Shown: positions 8,735 to 16,675 of the stretch, one piece after another
Layout: each line of letters opens with the position of its first letter
Numbering within the stretch: position 1 is the first letter of the stretch
Source: Couchioplanes azureus
GTDB taxonomy: Bacteria > Actinomycetota > Actinomycetes > Mycobacteriales > Micromonosporaceae
Reading direction: 5' to 3'
Assembly: GCF_014648355.1 (NCBI RefSeq)
Contig: NZ_BMQY01000006.1
Coordinates: 179,698 to 243,697 of the forward strand
Length of the DNA stretch: 64,000 nucleotides
Translations under genes and position numbers: made by a program
The notes under the pieces: model-generated
What the model saw: the letters and a program-made list of their open reading frames with translations, nothing else
The model's database searches: none
Told to the model about the DNA's origin: nothing

Positions 8735-9583
8735 TCAGGATGTTGACCGTCTTAAGCTAACGGGTGGCCCGGCGAAGTCGATGACGGCGAGCGCTTTGTC
8801 GTCGTGGCGCTTGCTGCGCGGCCATCGCACGCCGTCAGGGTCGTCTTTCTCCGTGTCGTGCACCAGGTCGATCAGGCGCCTCGGGTCGTCGCGAGCGATC
8901 GTCACGGCGGTCATCCAGTCCTGAGGGGCGCGGTAGCGATCGACGCCGGCCGAGACGCCGTCGGTCATCGCCAGAACAGCGGCCAGCTCGTCCCGCCGCC
9001 ATCGCGCCCGCTCGGCGTGGTGCGCCGCGTCGGGCACAGCCTCGGCGATCCAGTAGCCGCCGTCGCGATTGCGGTACGCCCGTTCCTGGGCGACTAGTCT
9101 GCGCCAGCCGTCTCGGTCCCCCGCACCGAAGCCAACGGAGGCGTTCGCGGTTCGCTGCGCGGTGGCGACCTGGCGGAGGCGATCGTCGCGGACCTGGAAC
9201 ACGTCCTCGGCGTACGTCGCAGCGATGACGGGGCTGTCGCCGAGCACCAGGACGTCCACGGCGTCCTCGTCCCACCGAACGATGCTCACCGTCGTTGAGG
9301 GGGAACTGCCGGGCCTGAGGCCGTATCGGGCGGCCACGATGGCGATGCTTTCGGCGAGGGCCTCTGCGAGGTCGTCGCTGGCGCTGGCGAGCTGTTCGAT
9401 GAGCTGGTGCCCGAGAGTGTCGGCCAGCCAACCGCCGTCGTGTTCGCTCGGATCGGGTTCGGAGGCGCCGTCCAACACGACGACCGCGTCGGGCAGCGTC
9501 AGGATGCGATCTTCCGACGGTCGATCCGGGCCGCGACGCTGGGCGGTTCGAACCGTGGCTAGTTGTGCACGCGAGGGGGACAC
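8735..9583 (-). CDS. PP2C-family protein phosphatase
   Basis: A 282-residue protein with the metal-binding PP2C motifs in order: VVVLDGAS (residues 34-41), LVLGDSPV (about 112-119), AMTDGVSAGV (205-214) and HDDKALAVID (260-269). It should dephosphorylate Ser/Thr residues using Mn2+/Mg2+; no transmembrane segment or sensor domain is attached. Its start lies 25 bases inside the end of the HTH regulator gene, so the two are translated together. No Ser/Thr kinase is encoded on the element, so the substrate kinase must be chromosomal, or the domain may act in another way. Confidence 0.8.
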   Translation of the reverse strand: MSPSRAQLATVRTAQRRGPDRPSEDRILTLPDAVVVLDGASEPDPSEHDGGWLADTLGHQLIEQLASASDDLAEALAESIAIVAARYGLRPGSSPSTTVSIVRWDEDAVDVLVLGDSPVIAATYAEDVFQVRDDRLRQVATAQRTANASVGFGAGDRDGWRRLVAQERAYRNRDGGYWIAEAVPDAAHHAERARWRRDELAAVLAMTDGVSAGVDRYRAPQDWMTAVTIARDDPRRLIDLVHDTEKDDPDGVRWPRSKRHDDKALAVIDFAGPPVSLRRSTS

Positions 9584-10398
9584 AGCAGCTCGCTCCTCGT
9601 CACTGTCTCGCCGTCGTGGTCGCTGCTGACCACCATCGAGAATGGCCGGGTGCCGACTTGGCCGTACAGGTCAGCGAGGTGTCGGACGAGGTAGTCGACG
9701 GCGCCCACAGACCCGAGGGCGTGCACTCCGGCGATCACCAGGAGAGTCCGTCCGCCGGGCAAGGTGAGGCGTCCGACGTACGCTACGTCAGACCAGCCGG
9801 AGTTCGCCGCGTCGTCCATGGGCGACTCGTAGGTGCGGCTGCCGTCGCGTTCCCGGATGGTCCACTTCCCGCCTTCGTCGGGCCCAAACGTGAGGTACGG
9901 GTCCACAGCGATGGCCTCCGCTGTCACGTGCGACGACTTCGGGCCGCAGATCGCCACTGCGTCGCTGTGCGGCTGCCAGTCTCCGTCAGGTGGGATGCGG
10001 AACTGCTCAACCTGGAAAGCCAGGTCCGCAAGCAGGCGTGTCAGCATCTCGGCAGCTCGGGTGTCCTCAGACGAGATGACCGGTAGCGCGCGCCCAGGGA
10101 CGTCACGCAGCGGCACTGCGACCCGGACTGGTCCGACTCCGAAGAAGGCGCGCTCGGCGGGCGGCGCAGTCTGCCGGATCTGCGTGATGCGCCCTCGAGT
10201 AAGTCCGAGCTCAGCGGCGATGTTGCTGTAGGAGAGGCCACGTTCGTTCGCCGCTCGGTTGATCGCTTCCTTCCGCAACCGCGCGAGCTCGACCGACCGC
10301 TGCTGGTACTGCGCGATCAGCTCGCCGGCCAGCTTTGCTTGGCGCAGGGGGTCCGGTTCTCGGCGCACCTGGTCGAACGCGTCAACATGCTGGCTCAC
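9559..10398 (-). CDS. HTH regulator with C-terminal sensor-like domain
   Basis: Residues ~37-78 form a sigma-70-like helix-turn-helix (EAINRAANERGLSYSNIAAE, then LTRGRITQIRQ). The remaining ~200 residues form an alpha/beta domain with AVAICGPKSSHVTAEAI and TLLVIAGVHALGSVGAV. The Gly-rich turns suggest a nucleotide- or ligand-binding Rossmann-like fold, but I cannot name it. The gene overlaps the PP2C gene by 25 bases and diverges from pra across a 152-bp region holding a promoter and an inverted repeat. Likely a control gene of the element; whether activator or repressor is unknown. Confidence 0.65.
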   Translation of the reverse strand: MSQHVDAFDQVRREPDPLRQAKLAGELIAQYQQRSVELARLRKEAINRAANERGLSYSNIAAELGLTRGRITQIRQTAPPAERAFFGVGPVRVAVPLRDVPGRALPVISSEDTRAAEMLTRLLADLAFQVEQFRIPPDGDWQPHSDAVAICGPKSSHVTAEAIAVDPYLTFGPDEGGKWTIRERDGSRTYESPMDDAANSGWSDVAYVGRLTLPGGRTLLVIAGVHALGSVGAVDYLVRHLADLYGQVGTRPFSMVVSSDHDGETVTRSELLCPPRVHN

Positions 10399-10417
10399 CT
10401 CCTCAGTTTAGGCCCCC

Positions 10418-10445
10418 TTGACATCCTGCCCTGACGCGCTATCTT
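10418..10445 (+). promoter_or_regulatory. Putative promoter of the pra operon
   Basis: TTGACA (10418-10423), 16-bp spacer, TATCTT (10440-10445). The -35 is a perfect consensus and the -10 is a partial match. The expected transcription start falls at the left arm of the inverted repeat that begins at 10452. Confidence 0.5.
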
Positions 10446-10451
10446 TGCTTA

Positions 10452-10503
10452 TACCCCCTAAACACGACTCCTCGAACTGCGGCCGAGGTGTTTAGAGGGG
10501 GTA
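10452..10503. promoter_or_regulatory. Interrupted inverted repeat, putative operator
   Basis: TACCCCCTAAACAC (10452-10465) faces GTGTTTAGAGGGGGTA (10488-10503). The arms are reverse complements except for a two-base GA insertion on the right. The repeat overlaps the predicted start of transcription of pra and lies 54 bases from the divergent HTH gene, so it is a candidate binding site for that regulator. A further CCTAAAC-related sequence (GTTTAGGCCCCC) lies at about 10406-10417. Confidence 0.5.
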
Positions 10504-10550
10504 AACGCCGAGACCGGCATAGCGCTGGCGGCAGAGCTAAGGAGGCCGAG

Positions 10551-10991
10551 ATGGCTGTTCCGAACACGATGAAGGTGCCGGTGCCGTGGGAGTACATCGC
10601 TCCGAGCGGCGCGCTGTTCCTCGGGGTGGAGGCGGCGACGGATTTCGACAAGCGTGGCACGGGCGACGACCAGCTCCGGGACAAGGAGACGGGCGAGCGG
10701 GTGTGGCTGGTCAAGGCGTTGGACCTGGATCCGGAGGCGGGCAAGTTCGGCGCGACGAAGGAGATCAAGGTCAAGGTGGTGGCGCCGGTGCAGCCGGTTC
10801 CGCCGGCGGTGACGGTGCCGGGTTACCCGCCGATGGTGGAGTTCACCGGGGTGACGCTGACCCCGTACGTGGATTCGCAGAAGTGCAAGGGCACGACGGA
10901 GAAGTGCCGGGCGCGGCTGGCGTGGTCGATCCGCGCGACGGGGATGACGGAGCCGCAGGCGGCCGGCAAGGGCGCGAAGGCGGCGGCGTGA
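10551..10991 (+). CDS. pra: AICE replication/integration/excision activator Pra
   Basis: A 146-residue protein whose layout matches the Pra family: an early GALFLGVEAATDFDK, then DKETGERVWLVKALDLDPEA, then VKVVAPVQPVPP and a closing EFTGVTLTPYV...ARLAWSIRATG. Pra switches on the replication, excision and transfer genes of AICEs. The ATG at 10551 is preceded by AAGGAGG (10539-10545); the longer frame from 10488 runs through the operator and is not needed. First gene of the core operon; its stop overlaps the next start (TGATG). Confidence 0.82.
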   Translation: MAVPNTMKVPVPWEYIAPSGALFLGVEAATDFDKRGTGDDQLRDKETGERVWLVKALDLDPEAGKFGATKEIKVKVVAPVQPVPPAVTVPGYPPMVEFTGVTLTPYVDSQKCKGTTEKCRARLAWSIRATGMTEPQAAGKGAKAAA

Positions 10992-11389
10992 TGAGGACGC
11001 ATCGGCGCACCGTCGCTGTCCTGGCCGGTCCGGGTGTCCGGGCTGCCCGCGAGGTGTACGAGACGATCCCGGCCGACGCGATCCGGGTGGCCGCTTTGGT
11101 GGAGATCGCTGCCGCTGCGGCGGCGCTGGCCCGCACGGTGGTGCGGCTGCGTCGCTTGGACCCGGATCTGATCGCCCCCCATGTGCGTGACGCGACGGAT
11201 CTGCGGGCGGTGCTGGGTCGTGGCCGGTGGCTGCCGACGATGACCCGGCACGTGCCTTTCCCGCCCGCTGACTCCGTGACCGTCACGAACGGGGCGCCGT
11301 CGGTGCCGCAGTCGCGGTCGGTGCGCCGCCGGGTGGCCCGCGCAGTTCGGGTGCCGTCGCAGGAATCGCTGTTTCCGCTCAGTGCGTGA
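10991..11389 (+). CDS. AICE core protein, function unknown
   Basis: A 132-residue protein starting at the ATG that overlaps the pra stop. It has an Ala-rich helical half (ALVEIAAAAAALARTVVRLR) and a basic C-terminus ending in SQESLFPLSA. Its place between pra and the translocase is usual for small unnamed AICE proteins. No domain recognised. Confidence 0.6.
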   Translation: MRTHRRTVAVLAGPGVRAAREVYETIPADAIRVAALVEIAAAAAALARTVVRLRRLDPDLIAPHVRDATDLRAVLGRGRWLPTMTRHVPFPPADSVTVTNGAPSVPQSRSVRRRVARAVRVPSQESLFPLSA

Positions 11390-11435
11390 CCGGGTCCGGC
11401 TCGCGCACTCGATCCTCGAATGAAGGGGAGAGGCA

Positions 11436-11918
11436 ATGTCTCGGACACGTCGAAGTACCGGCAGGGACCGCAACCGGGTCGAGCGGGTGCTCGCTTCGGA
11501 ACGCCCGCTGCGGGAGGCGAACTTCTTGCCGAAGTCGGAACGCAAGGTGGTCCGTAAGTCGATGGTGCGGGCGTATCTGGCGAACAAGATTGCCGATGCG
11601 CGGGTGGACCGGGAGGCGCGGGTCGAGTTCTACCGCGATCTGCGTCAGATCAAGCTTCGCCGCCGGAAGATCGCCACGGAGATGCGGGTGCTGGCTGACC
11701 TGGTGTCCGGCCTGTACCGGGAGATCGTCCGCATTGATGACCGGCACGTCGGGGAGATCCGGGTCAACGTCGGCGGCCAGCGCACGGGGATGGACATGGC
11801 CGTGGTGGACGAGGCCACCGACCTGCTCAAGACGGCTAGCGGCGCCACCAGCGCCGCCGCGGACGAGTTCTACGCGTTCTCGCGCCGGAAGGTCTACTAC
11901 ACGGAGGCGGCGGCATGA
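11436..11918 (+). CDS. AICE core protein, basic, function unknown
   Basis: A 160-residue protein, strongly basic in its N-terminal half (MSRTRRSTGRDRNRVERV, SERKVVRK), then a helical, possibly coiled-coil middle (REARVEFYRDLRQIKLRRRK). A good AGGGGAGAGG site precedes the ATG at 11436. It overlaps the next gene by 4 bases. The charge suggests nucleic-acid contact, but no domain is recognised. Confidence 0.7.
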   Translation: MSRTRRSTGRDRNRVERVLASERPLREANFLPKSERKVVRKSMVRAYLANKIADARVDREARVEFYRDLRQIKLRRRKIATEMRVLADLVSGLYREIVRIDDRHVGEIRVNVGGQRTGMDMAVVDEATDLLKTASGATSAAADEFYAFSRRKVYYTEAAA

Positions 11919-12133
11919 GCGACATCTGTGGGCGCATCGATGAGATCGACGTGCAGATGGAACGGATCCGGCGCCTCATCGACCACGGCGCCCGCCAAGA
12001 CCCCGAGCTGGGCGCCGGGCTGGGCACGACCGAGGACCTGACCGGTATTCAGCGCCGCATCGACCGCGCGCTGGTGGCCAGTGAAGGGGTCGACCGGGCG
12101 TACCGGGACCTGCTGCGGCAGAACGCCGCCTAA
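11915..12133 (+). CDS. Small AICE helical protein, function unknown
   Basis: A 72-residue acidic protein made of two predicted helices (DEIDVQMERIRRLIDHG and GIQRRIDRALVASEGVDRAY). ATGA overlap with the preceding gene shows translational coupling. A hairpin follows its stop before the traB-like gene. Confidence 0.65.
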   Translation: MSDICGRIDEIDVQMERIRRLIDHGARQDPELGAGLGTTEDLTGIQRRIDRALVASEGVDRAYRDLLRQNAA

Positions 12134-12144
12134 CAACTTTTCGC

Positions 12145-12189
12145 CAGCAGGGAGCCACCCATTGCCAATGGTGGTGCGGCTCCCTGCTG
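12145..12189. terminator. Hairpin between the pra operon and the translocase gene
   Basis: A perfect 12-bp stem (12145-12156 with 12178-12189) whose loop itself folds (CATTG/CAATG). It may end part of the pra transcript or attenuate expression of the downstream transfer genes. Confidence 0.65.
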
Positions 12190-12208
12190 CCCTTTTCCTG
12201 GAGGAGTC

Positions 12209-13651
12209 GTGGCCACCGTACGACGGCAGAGCTTCGGTGATTTCCTGTTCAGCCTGATCGGCAAGCTGCTCGTCTGGGTGGCGAAGCTCGCCGCCAAACT
12301 CATCGCCCGCATGGTCGTCCTCGCGGTGTCCCACCCCCGCACCACCCTGTCCGGCGCACTGGGCTTGGCCGCCGTGCTCTACGCCGGCTGGCGGACCGTC
12401 GCCCTGGTCCTGGGCGCCACGCTGATCGCCGCGTCGACCTGGCGGGTGGCTCACGAGGACACGTTCATGTGGGTCGTCGGCGGCCCGGTGCGGACCTGGT
12501 GGCGGCGCTGGTGGACGTACCGCCGCAAGTGGGCTGACGTGTTCACCCGCTGCGACCTGGCCGTCCCGGCGAACGACGAGTGGCACCCACCGACGTTGAA
12601 GAAGGTCACGACCACGGCGTACTGGGACCGGCTGACCATCCGGATGCAGATCGGTCAGGACCTCGACCAGTTCCGCCAGAACTCGGAGAAGCTCCGCCAC
12701 GGCTTCGGCGCCCAACGCGTCGCCGTCCGCGAGATCGCCCCCGCGCTCTTGGGCCTGGATCTGATGCGCCGCGACCCGCTCCTTGAACCGGTCCCGGCCA
12801 CGCCGTTCGCCGCCTCGACCGCCGCCATTGACTGGCGACGGGTCCCGGTCGGGCTGGACGAGTTCGACGACCCGTTCACGATCAGCGTCGTCGGCGGGCA
12901 CACCGCCGTCTCTGGATCGAGCAATGCCGGCAAGGCAGGCGTGCAATGGAACGCCCTGCGCTACCTCGCCCCGGCCATCGCTGACGGCACCGTGCGGCCC
13001 ATCGGCATCAACCCGAAGGCCAAGGAGCTAGCCCGTGCCCGGGAGCTGTTCTGCGAGTACGCCGTGGACGAGGAGGAGGTGGTCGAGCTGCTGCAGAAGC
13101 TCGTGCGCGACATGAAAGCTGCCAACGCGGCCGACGCCGAGATCGGGGAACGTGACTTCGCACCCTCGCAGGCTCGACCTTTGCATCTGATCGTGATCGA
13201 TGAGCTGGCGCCGCTGTTGAAGTATTGGCCGCGGCGGACCCGCGACAAGATCGAGGACAGTCTCGGGTTGCTGCTGACCCAGGGCCGCGCCGTCGGCTAC
13301 ATCGTCCTGGGCGCGATTCAGGAGCCGACCAAGGACTCGTTCACGGTGCGGGACCTGTTCACCCGCCGCCTCGCGCTGCGGCTGCCCACCGAGAGCCACA
13401 CCGACGCCGCGCTGATCGAGAAGGCCGTGGACTACGGCGCCCGCTGCCACGAAATCCCGGAAACCCTGCCCGGCATCCTCTTCTCCCTCGTCGACGGCGG
13501 CCGGCAGACCACCCGCGCCCGGCTGGGTTACGTCACCGACACCGACATCGACGCCCTGGTCGAGCACGTGCGCTCGCTGCGCGCCGTGGTTGCCCTCGAC
13601 AGCCGCCGCCCAGCGACCGCAGTCGCGGCTACCGGAAGTGAGGCCGCGTGA
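12209..13651 (+). CDS. FtsK/SpoIIIE-family DNA translocase (TraB-like)
   Basis: A 480-residue protein. Residues ~15-85 hold two or three hydrophobic segments (FLFSLIGKLLVWVAKLAAKL, then VVLAVSHP...LGLAAVLYAGW and VALVLGATLIAAST), anchoring it in the membrane. The motor domain has a Walker A-like GSSNAGKAG (236-244) and Walker B LHLIVIDELAPLL (326-338), followed by a Q-rich sensor region (GAIQEPTKDSFTV). As I recall them, AICE family members have GKGS after the lysine; here it is GKAG. It should pump double-stranded element DNA during mating. The GTG start at 12209 follows CTGGAGGAG. Its stop is adjacent to the next start (GTGATG). Confidence 0.85.
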   Translation: MATVRRQSFGDFLFSLIGKLLVWVAKLAAKLIARMVVLAVSHPRTTLSGALGLAAVLYAGWRTVALVLGATLIAASTWRVAHEDTFMWVVGGPVRTWWRRWWTYRRKWADVFTRCDLAVPANDEWHPPTLKKVTTTAYWDRLTIRMQIGQDLDQFRQNSEKLRHGFGAQRVAVREIAPALLGLDLMRRDPLLEPVPATPFAASTAAIDWRRVPVGLDEFDDPFTISVVGGHTAVSGSSNAGKAGVQWNALRYLAPAIADGTVRPIGINPKAKELARARELFCEYAVDEEEVVELLQKLVRDMKAANAADAEIGERDFAPSQARPLHLIVIDELAPLLKYWPRRTRDKIEDSLGLLLTQGRAVGYIVLGAIQEPTKDSFTVRDLFTRRLALRLPTESHTDAALIEKAVDYGARCHEIPETLPGILFSLVDGGRQTTRARLGYVTDTDIDALVEHVRSLRAVVALDSRRPATAVAATGSEAA

Positions 13652-13844
13652 TGCGCGCCGTCCTGCTGATCCTCGCCGTCCTGACCGTGCTGTTCCTCGC
13701 CGGATGGCTGCTGGCGCCGCTGATCACCGCACACGCCCCGCCGTCGCCGGCGGGCTCGGCCTGGTGCTGCTGCTGGCCGCCCTGCTGTGGCCCCGCAAAC
13801 GCACCTGCGGCGGCCTGCACTGCCCCGGCTGCCGCCACCACTGA
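13651..13844 (+). pseudogene. Small AICE membrane protein with an apparent -1 frameshift
   Basis: The ATG at 13651 begins a hydrophobic helix (MRAVLLILAVLTVLFLAGWL). After about 13735 that frame gives Cys/Pro/Ala noise, while the -1 frame continues as a second membrane helix (VAGGLGLVLLLAALLWP) and a short Cys/His tail (CGGLHCPGCRHH) to the stop at 13844. The joined ~64-residue protein, with two membrane segments and a CPGC motif, is the likely original product. A one-base deletion, an assembly error or programmed frameshifting could explain it. Confidence 0.55.
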
Positions 13845-13877
13845 ACTTGATCTCACCCCGGCAAGGAGGCGATCCCC

Positions 13878-14192
13878 ATGTTCACCACCACGTTGCGCCG
13901 CCCGGCCACCCGCACGACGTCGGCCACGACCCGGCACCTCGACTGGTGCGCCGGCGGACACCACTGCGGCCTCGGCGAACACCGCTCCGCACCCATCACC
14001 GCGAACCTGCCCGGCACCGGCACCGTCGTCATCACCCGGGTACAGACCGCGCGGGGACGCCAGTACGCCGACGTGCACCTGTCCGCCGCCCTGCCCACCG
14101 CCGACACGGCCGCCCGCTACCAGCTCACCGCGCTGCTGCACCACCTGACCCGACTGCTGTCCTCCACCCGCCACGCCAGGACCGGCCGATGA
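13878..14192 (+). CDS. AICE core protein, function unknown
   Basis: A 104-residue protein with a Cys/His motif (WCAGGHHCGLGEH) and a beta-rich middle (GTVVITRVQ, YADVHL). AAGGAGG lies upstream of the ATG at 13878, and the stop overlaps the next start (ATGA). Similar small proteins sit beside DUF2637 genes in other AICEs, as far as I recall. Confidence 0.7.
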   Translation: MFTTTLRRPATRTTSATTRHLDWCAGGHHCGLGEHRSAPITANLPGTGTVVITRVQTARGRQYADVHLSAALPTADTAARYQLTALLHHLTRLLSSTRHARTGR

Positions 14193-14767
14193 ACACCTCC
14201 GCGGCCCGCGTCGAGTCCGTCGCCTTGGCCGTCATCCTCACCGTGGTCGCGGTGGCTGCTGGGTGGGCGTCGTTCACCCACGTCCACGACTGGACCATGC
14301 GCCACGCCCCCGCCGGGACCCCCGACGCGTTCGGCTGGGTCAACGCCGTCATCAGCGAACTCGTCCCCGTCGCCGCGTTCCTCACGATCCGCCGCCGACG
14401 CCGCGCTGGCCAGTCCGTCGGCTATCCCCTCGCGCTGCTAATTGCGTCCGCCGCGCTGTCCCTGGCCGCGCAGCTCGCCGTGGCCCAGCCCAGCCCGTCC
14501 AGCTGGCTGCTGTCAGCCGTCCCCGCGCTGGCCTTCATGGCCCTCGTCAAGCTCGTCTTCACCGGCGCCACCCCGCCGGATGCCGCCGCGCCCACGCCGA
14601 CGACGTCCGCCACCCCTTCCGCCACGACGGAGCCTTCGGCCGACGGGCTCACACCCACGTCGCAAGCAGCCGCCACCCCGGCCTCGCCCGCTGGCCTCGT
14701 GCCGGTGCCGCCGACCGCGTTCACCCGCCTCAACGGCACCCGCGTCACTCCGGAGGTGACCCGATGA
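14189..14767 (+). CDS. DUF2637 membrane protein (Spd-like)
   Basis: A 192-residue protein with four membrane segments: VALAVILTVVAVAAGWASF, WVNAVISELVPVAAFLTI, PLALLIASAALSLAAQLAVA and LLSAVPALAFMALVKLVF. This is the DUF2637 arrangement found next to rep genes in AICEs and linked to spread of the element within the recipient mycelium. A Pro/Thr/Ala-rich tail follows. It overlaps the genes on both sides by 4 bases. Confidence 0.8.
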   Translation: MNTSAARVESVALAVILTVVAVAAGWASFTHVHDWTMRHAPAGTPDAFGWVNAVISELVPVAAFLTIRRRRRAGQSVGYPLALLIASAALSLAAQLAVAQPSPSSWLLSAVPALAFMALVKLVFTGATPPDAAAPTPTTSATPSATTEPSADGLTPTSQAAATPASPAGLVPVPPTAFTRLNGTRVTPEVTR

Positions 14768-16491
14768 CCGCCACCACCCTGCCCGGCCTCACCTCCGCAA
14801 CGCCGGACGACCCTCGTCCCGGGTCGCGCGCTGCCCGCCTCGGGCTGCCCGTGTCGGTGCACGTGCTCAAGGAGCTGTGCGCCGACCACGGTGTCTGCAT
14901 CCGCCCGGTCAGCCTGCGCCGTACCGACCTGCACACCGGCCAGACCGAACTGATCGACATTCCGTGCGGCGCCACCCGCGAGGACAAGTGCCCGCCCTGC
15001 GCCAAACGCGCCCGCCGGCTACGCCAGACCCAGATCCGTGAAGGCTGGCACCGTACCGACGAACCCCTCCCGCCGCCCGCACCCGCCACCGAGGAGCAGC
15101 GCGGGCTGATCCTGCTGCGCGCCGACTTCGAAGCCGCCCGCGACGCCGCGATCCGCGAGTCCCTGTGGGAGCAGGTCGCCGAGCTGGACGAGGCCATCGC
15201 CGAGGTGGAGGAGCAGATCGCCGCCGAAGGGCTGCGCGGCCGCGTTGCTCCGCCGCACGACGACGAGGACCCAACCGCGGGCAAACGCCGCCGCCGCTCC
15301 ACCCGCCGCCGTCAGGACGCCCCGGACCTGCCCCGCCAGAAGGTCGAACCCCGCACCGTCGGCCGCGTCTACACCGCTACGGACGGCCGCGAATACCAGC
15401 CGTCCATGTGGCTCACCCTCACCCTGGACACCTACGGCCGGGTCCGCTCCGACGGCACCCCGGTCAACCCGACCACCTACGACTACCGCCGCGCCGCCTG
15501 GGACGCCGTGCACTTCCCCCGGCTGCTCGACCGGTTCTGGCAGAACCTGCGCCGCTGCGTCGGCTGGAACGTCCAATACGCCGGCTGCGTCGAACCCCAG
15601 CGCCGCCTCGCCCCACACGCACACTTCGCCATCCGCGGCACCATCGCCCGCGGGGTGCTGCGCCAGGTCGCCGCCGCCACCTACCACCAGGTCTGGTGGC
15701 CACCCGCCAACGACCTCGTCTACACCCCGGAACACGCACCGGTGTTCGACCCCGACCACGGCGGCTGGCTCGACCCCGACACCCGCACTCCGCTCCCGGA
15801 CTGGGAGGACGCGCTCGCCCTGGTCGACGCCGACCCCGATGCCGAACCGGCGCATGTGATCCGCTTCGGCCCGCAGGTCGACGCCCAGGGCGTCATGCCC
15901 GGCACGGAACACGCCACGCGCACCATCGGCTACATCACCAAGTACGTCACCAAGTCCGCCGCCGACTGCCACAAGACCGAGACCGACCGCCAGCGTGAGC
16001 ACCTCGACCGGCTGTGGCAGGCCCTGAGGATCACCCCGTGCGGCGAGCGGTGCGCGAACTGGCTGCTCTACGGCGTGCAGCCGAAGAACGCGCACGCTCG
16101 CCTGCAGCCCGGTCGGTGCAAGGGCAAGACACACCAGCGTGCCACCCTCGGTATAGGCGGCCGGCGCATCCTCGTCTCGCGCGACTGGTCCGGCAAAACC
16201 CTCGCCGACCACCGCGCCGACACCCGCGCCTGGGTCCGCGCCCTACTCGGCGTCACCACCGACGCCGAAACCGCCGAATCCGCCACCCCGGACGAGCCGC
16301 CCGGCACCTACGCCTGGGAACTCGCCAAACCCGACGACGCCGACCTCGCCCCGCTCGGCCACCGCCTGCTGCGCGCCCTGTCGCACCGCGTCCAGTGGCG
16401 CACCGCCCTGCTCGCCGCCCAAGACCGCGCCGCCCAGCTCACGACCGCAGATCTTTCGGTAACCAGCGGATTCAGAGAGGAGACGGCATGA
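14764..16491 (+). CDS. repSA: RepSA-type replication initiator
   Basis: A 575-residue protein. The N-terminal zinc-finger-like CPPCAKRARRLRQTQ (C76/C79) is followed by a charged helical region and a HUH-type nickase core with PHAHFAI (H285 and H287) and a later YITKYVTKS that may supply the catalytic tyrosine. RepSA starts rolling-circle replication of the excised element. The ATG at 14764 overlaps the DUF2637 stop, and its own stop overlaps xis. Typical length, no disruption. Confidence 0.88.
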   Translation: MTATTLPGLTSATPDDPRPGSRAARLGLPVSVHVLKELCADHGVCIRPVSLRRTDLHTGQTELIDIPCGATREDKCPPCAKRARRLRQTQIREGWHRTDEPLPPPAPATEEQRGLILLRADFEAARDAAIRESLWEQVAELDEAIAEVEEQIAAEGLRGRVAPPHDDEDPTAGKRRRRSTRRRQDAPDLPRQKVEPRTVGRVYTATDGREYQPSMWLTLTLDTYGRVRSDGTPVNPTTYDYRRAAWDAVHFPRLLDRFWQNLRRCVGWNVQYAGCVEPQRRLAPHAHFAIRGTIARGVLRQVAAATYHQVWWPPANDLVYTPEHAPVFDPDHGGWLDPDTRTPLPDWEDALALVDADPDAEPAHVIRFGPQVDAQGVMPGTEHATRTIGYITKYVTKSAADCHKTETDRQREHLDRLWQALRITPCGERCANWLLYGVQPKNAHARLQPGRCKGKTHQRATLGIGGRRILVSRDWSGKTLADHRADTRAWVRALLGVTTDAETAESATPDEPPGTYAWELAKPDDADLAPLGHRLLRALSHRVQWRTALLAAQDRAAQLTTADLSVTSGFREETA

Positions 16492-16673
16492 GCGTTCGTA
16501 CGATCGAGCCGCTGTGGACGGCCGAAGATGTGTCGGTGTATCTGGGAGTGCCGGTGTCCACGCTCTATCAATGGAGGTACCGCCGTACCGGCCCGCGCGC
16601 CTCCCGGGTGGGTCGGCATCTGCGGTACAACCCTGCCGACGTGCGTGCCTGGCTGGCGAAGCAGGCGGACTGA
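16488..16673 (+). CDS. xis: Excisionase (helix-turn-helix Xis)
   Basis: A 61-residue MerR/excisionase-type winged helix: LWTAEDVSVYLGVPVSTLYQ, then RRTGPRASRVGRHLRYNPAD. It bends att DNA and directs the integrase toward excision. It overlaps repSA by 4 bases and is 2 bases from int, the standard repSA-xis-int order. Confidence 0.9.
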   Translation: MSVRTIEPLWTAEDVSVYLGVPVSTLYQWRYRRTGPRASRVGRHLRYNPADVRAWLAKQAD

Positions 16674-16675
16674 CC

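Noticed and set aside
13787..14767. Longer start for the DUF2637 gene at 13787
   Set aside because: The first ~130 residues of that frame are His/Pro/Arg noise overlapping another gene; the ATG at 14189 is coupled to the upstream stop.
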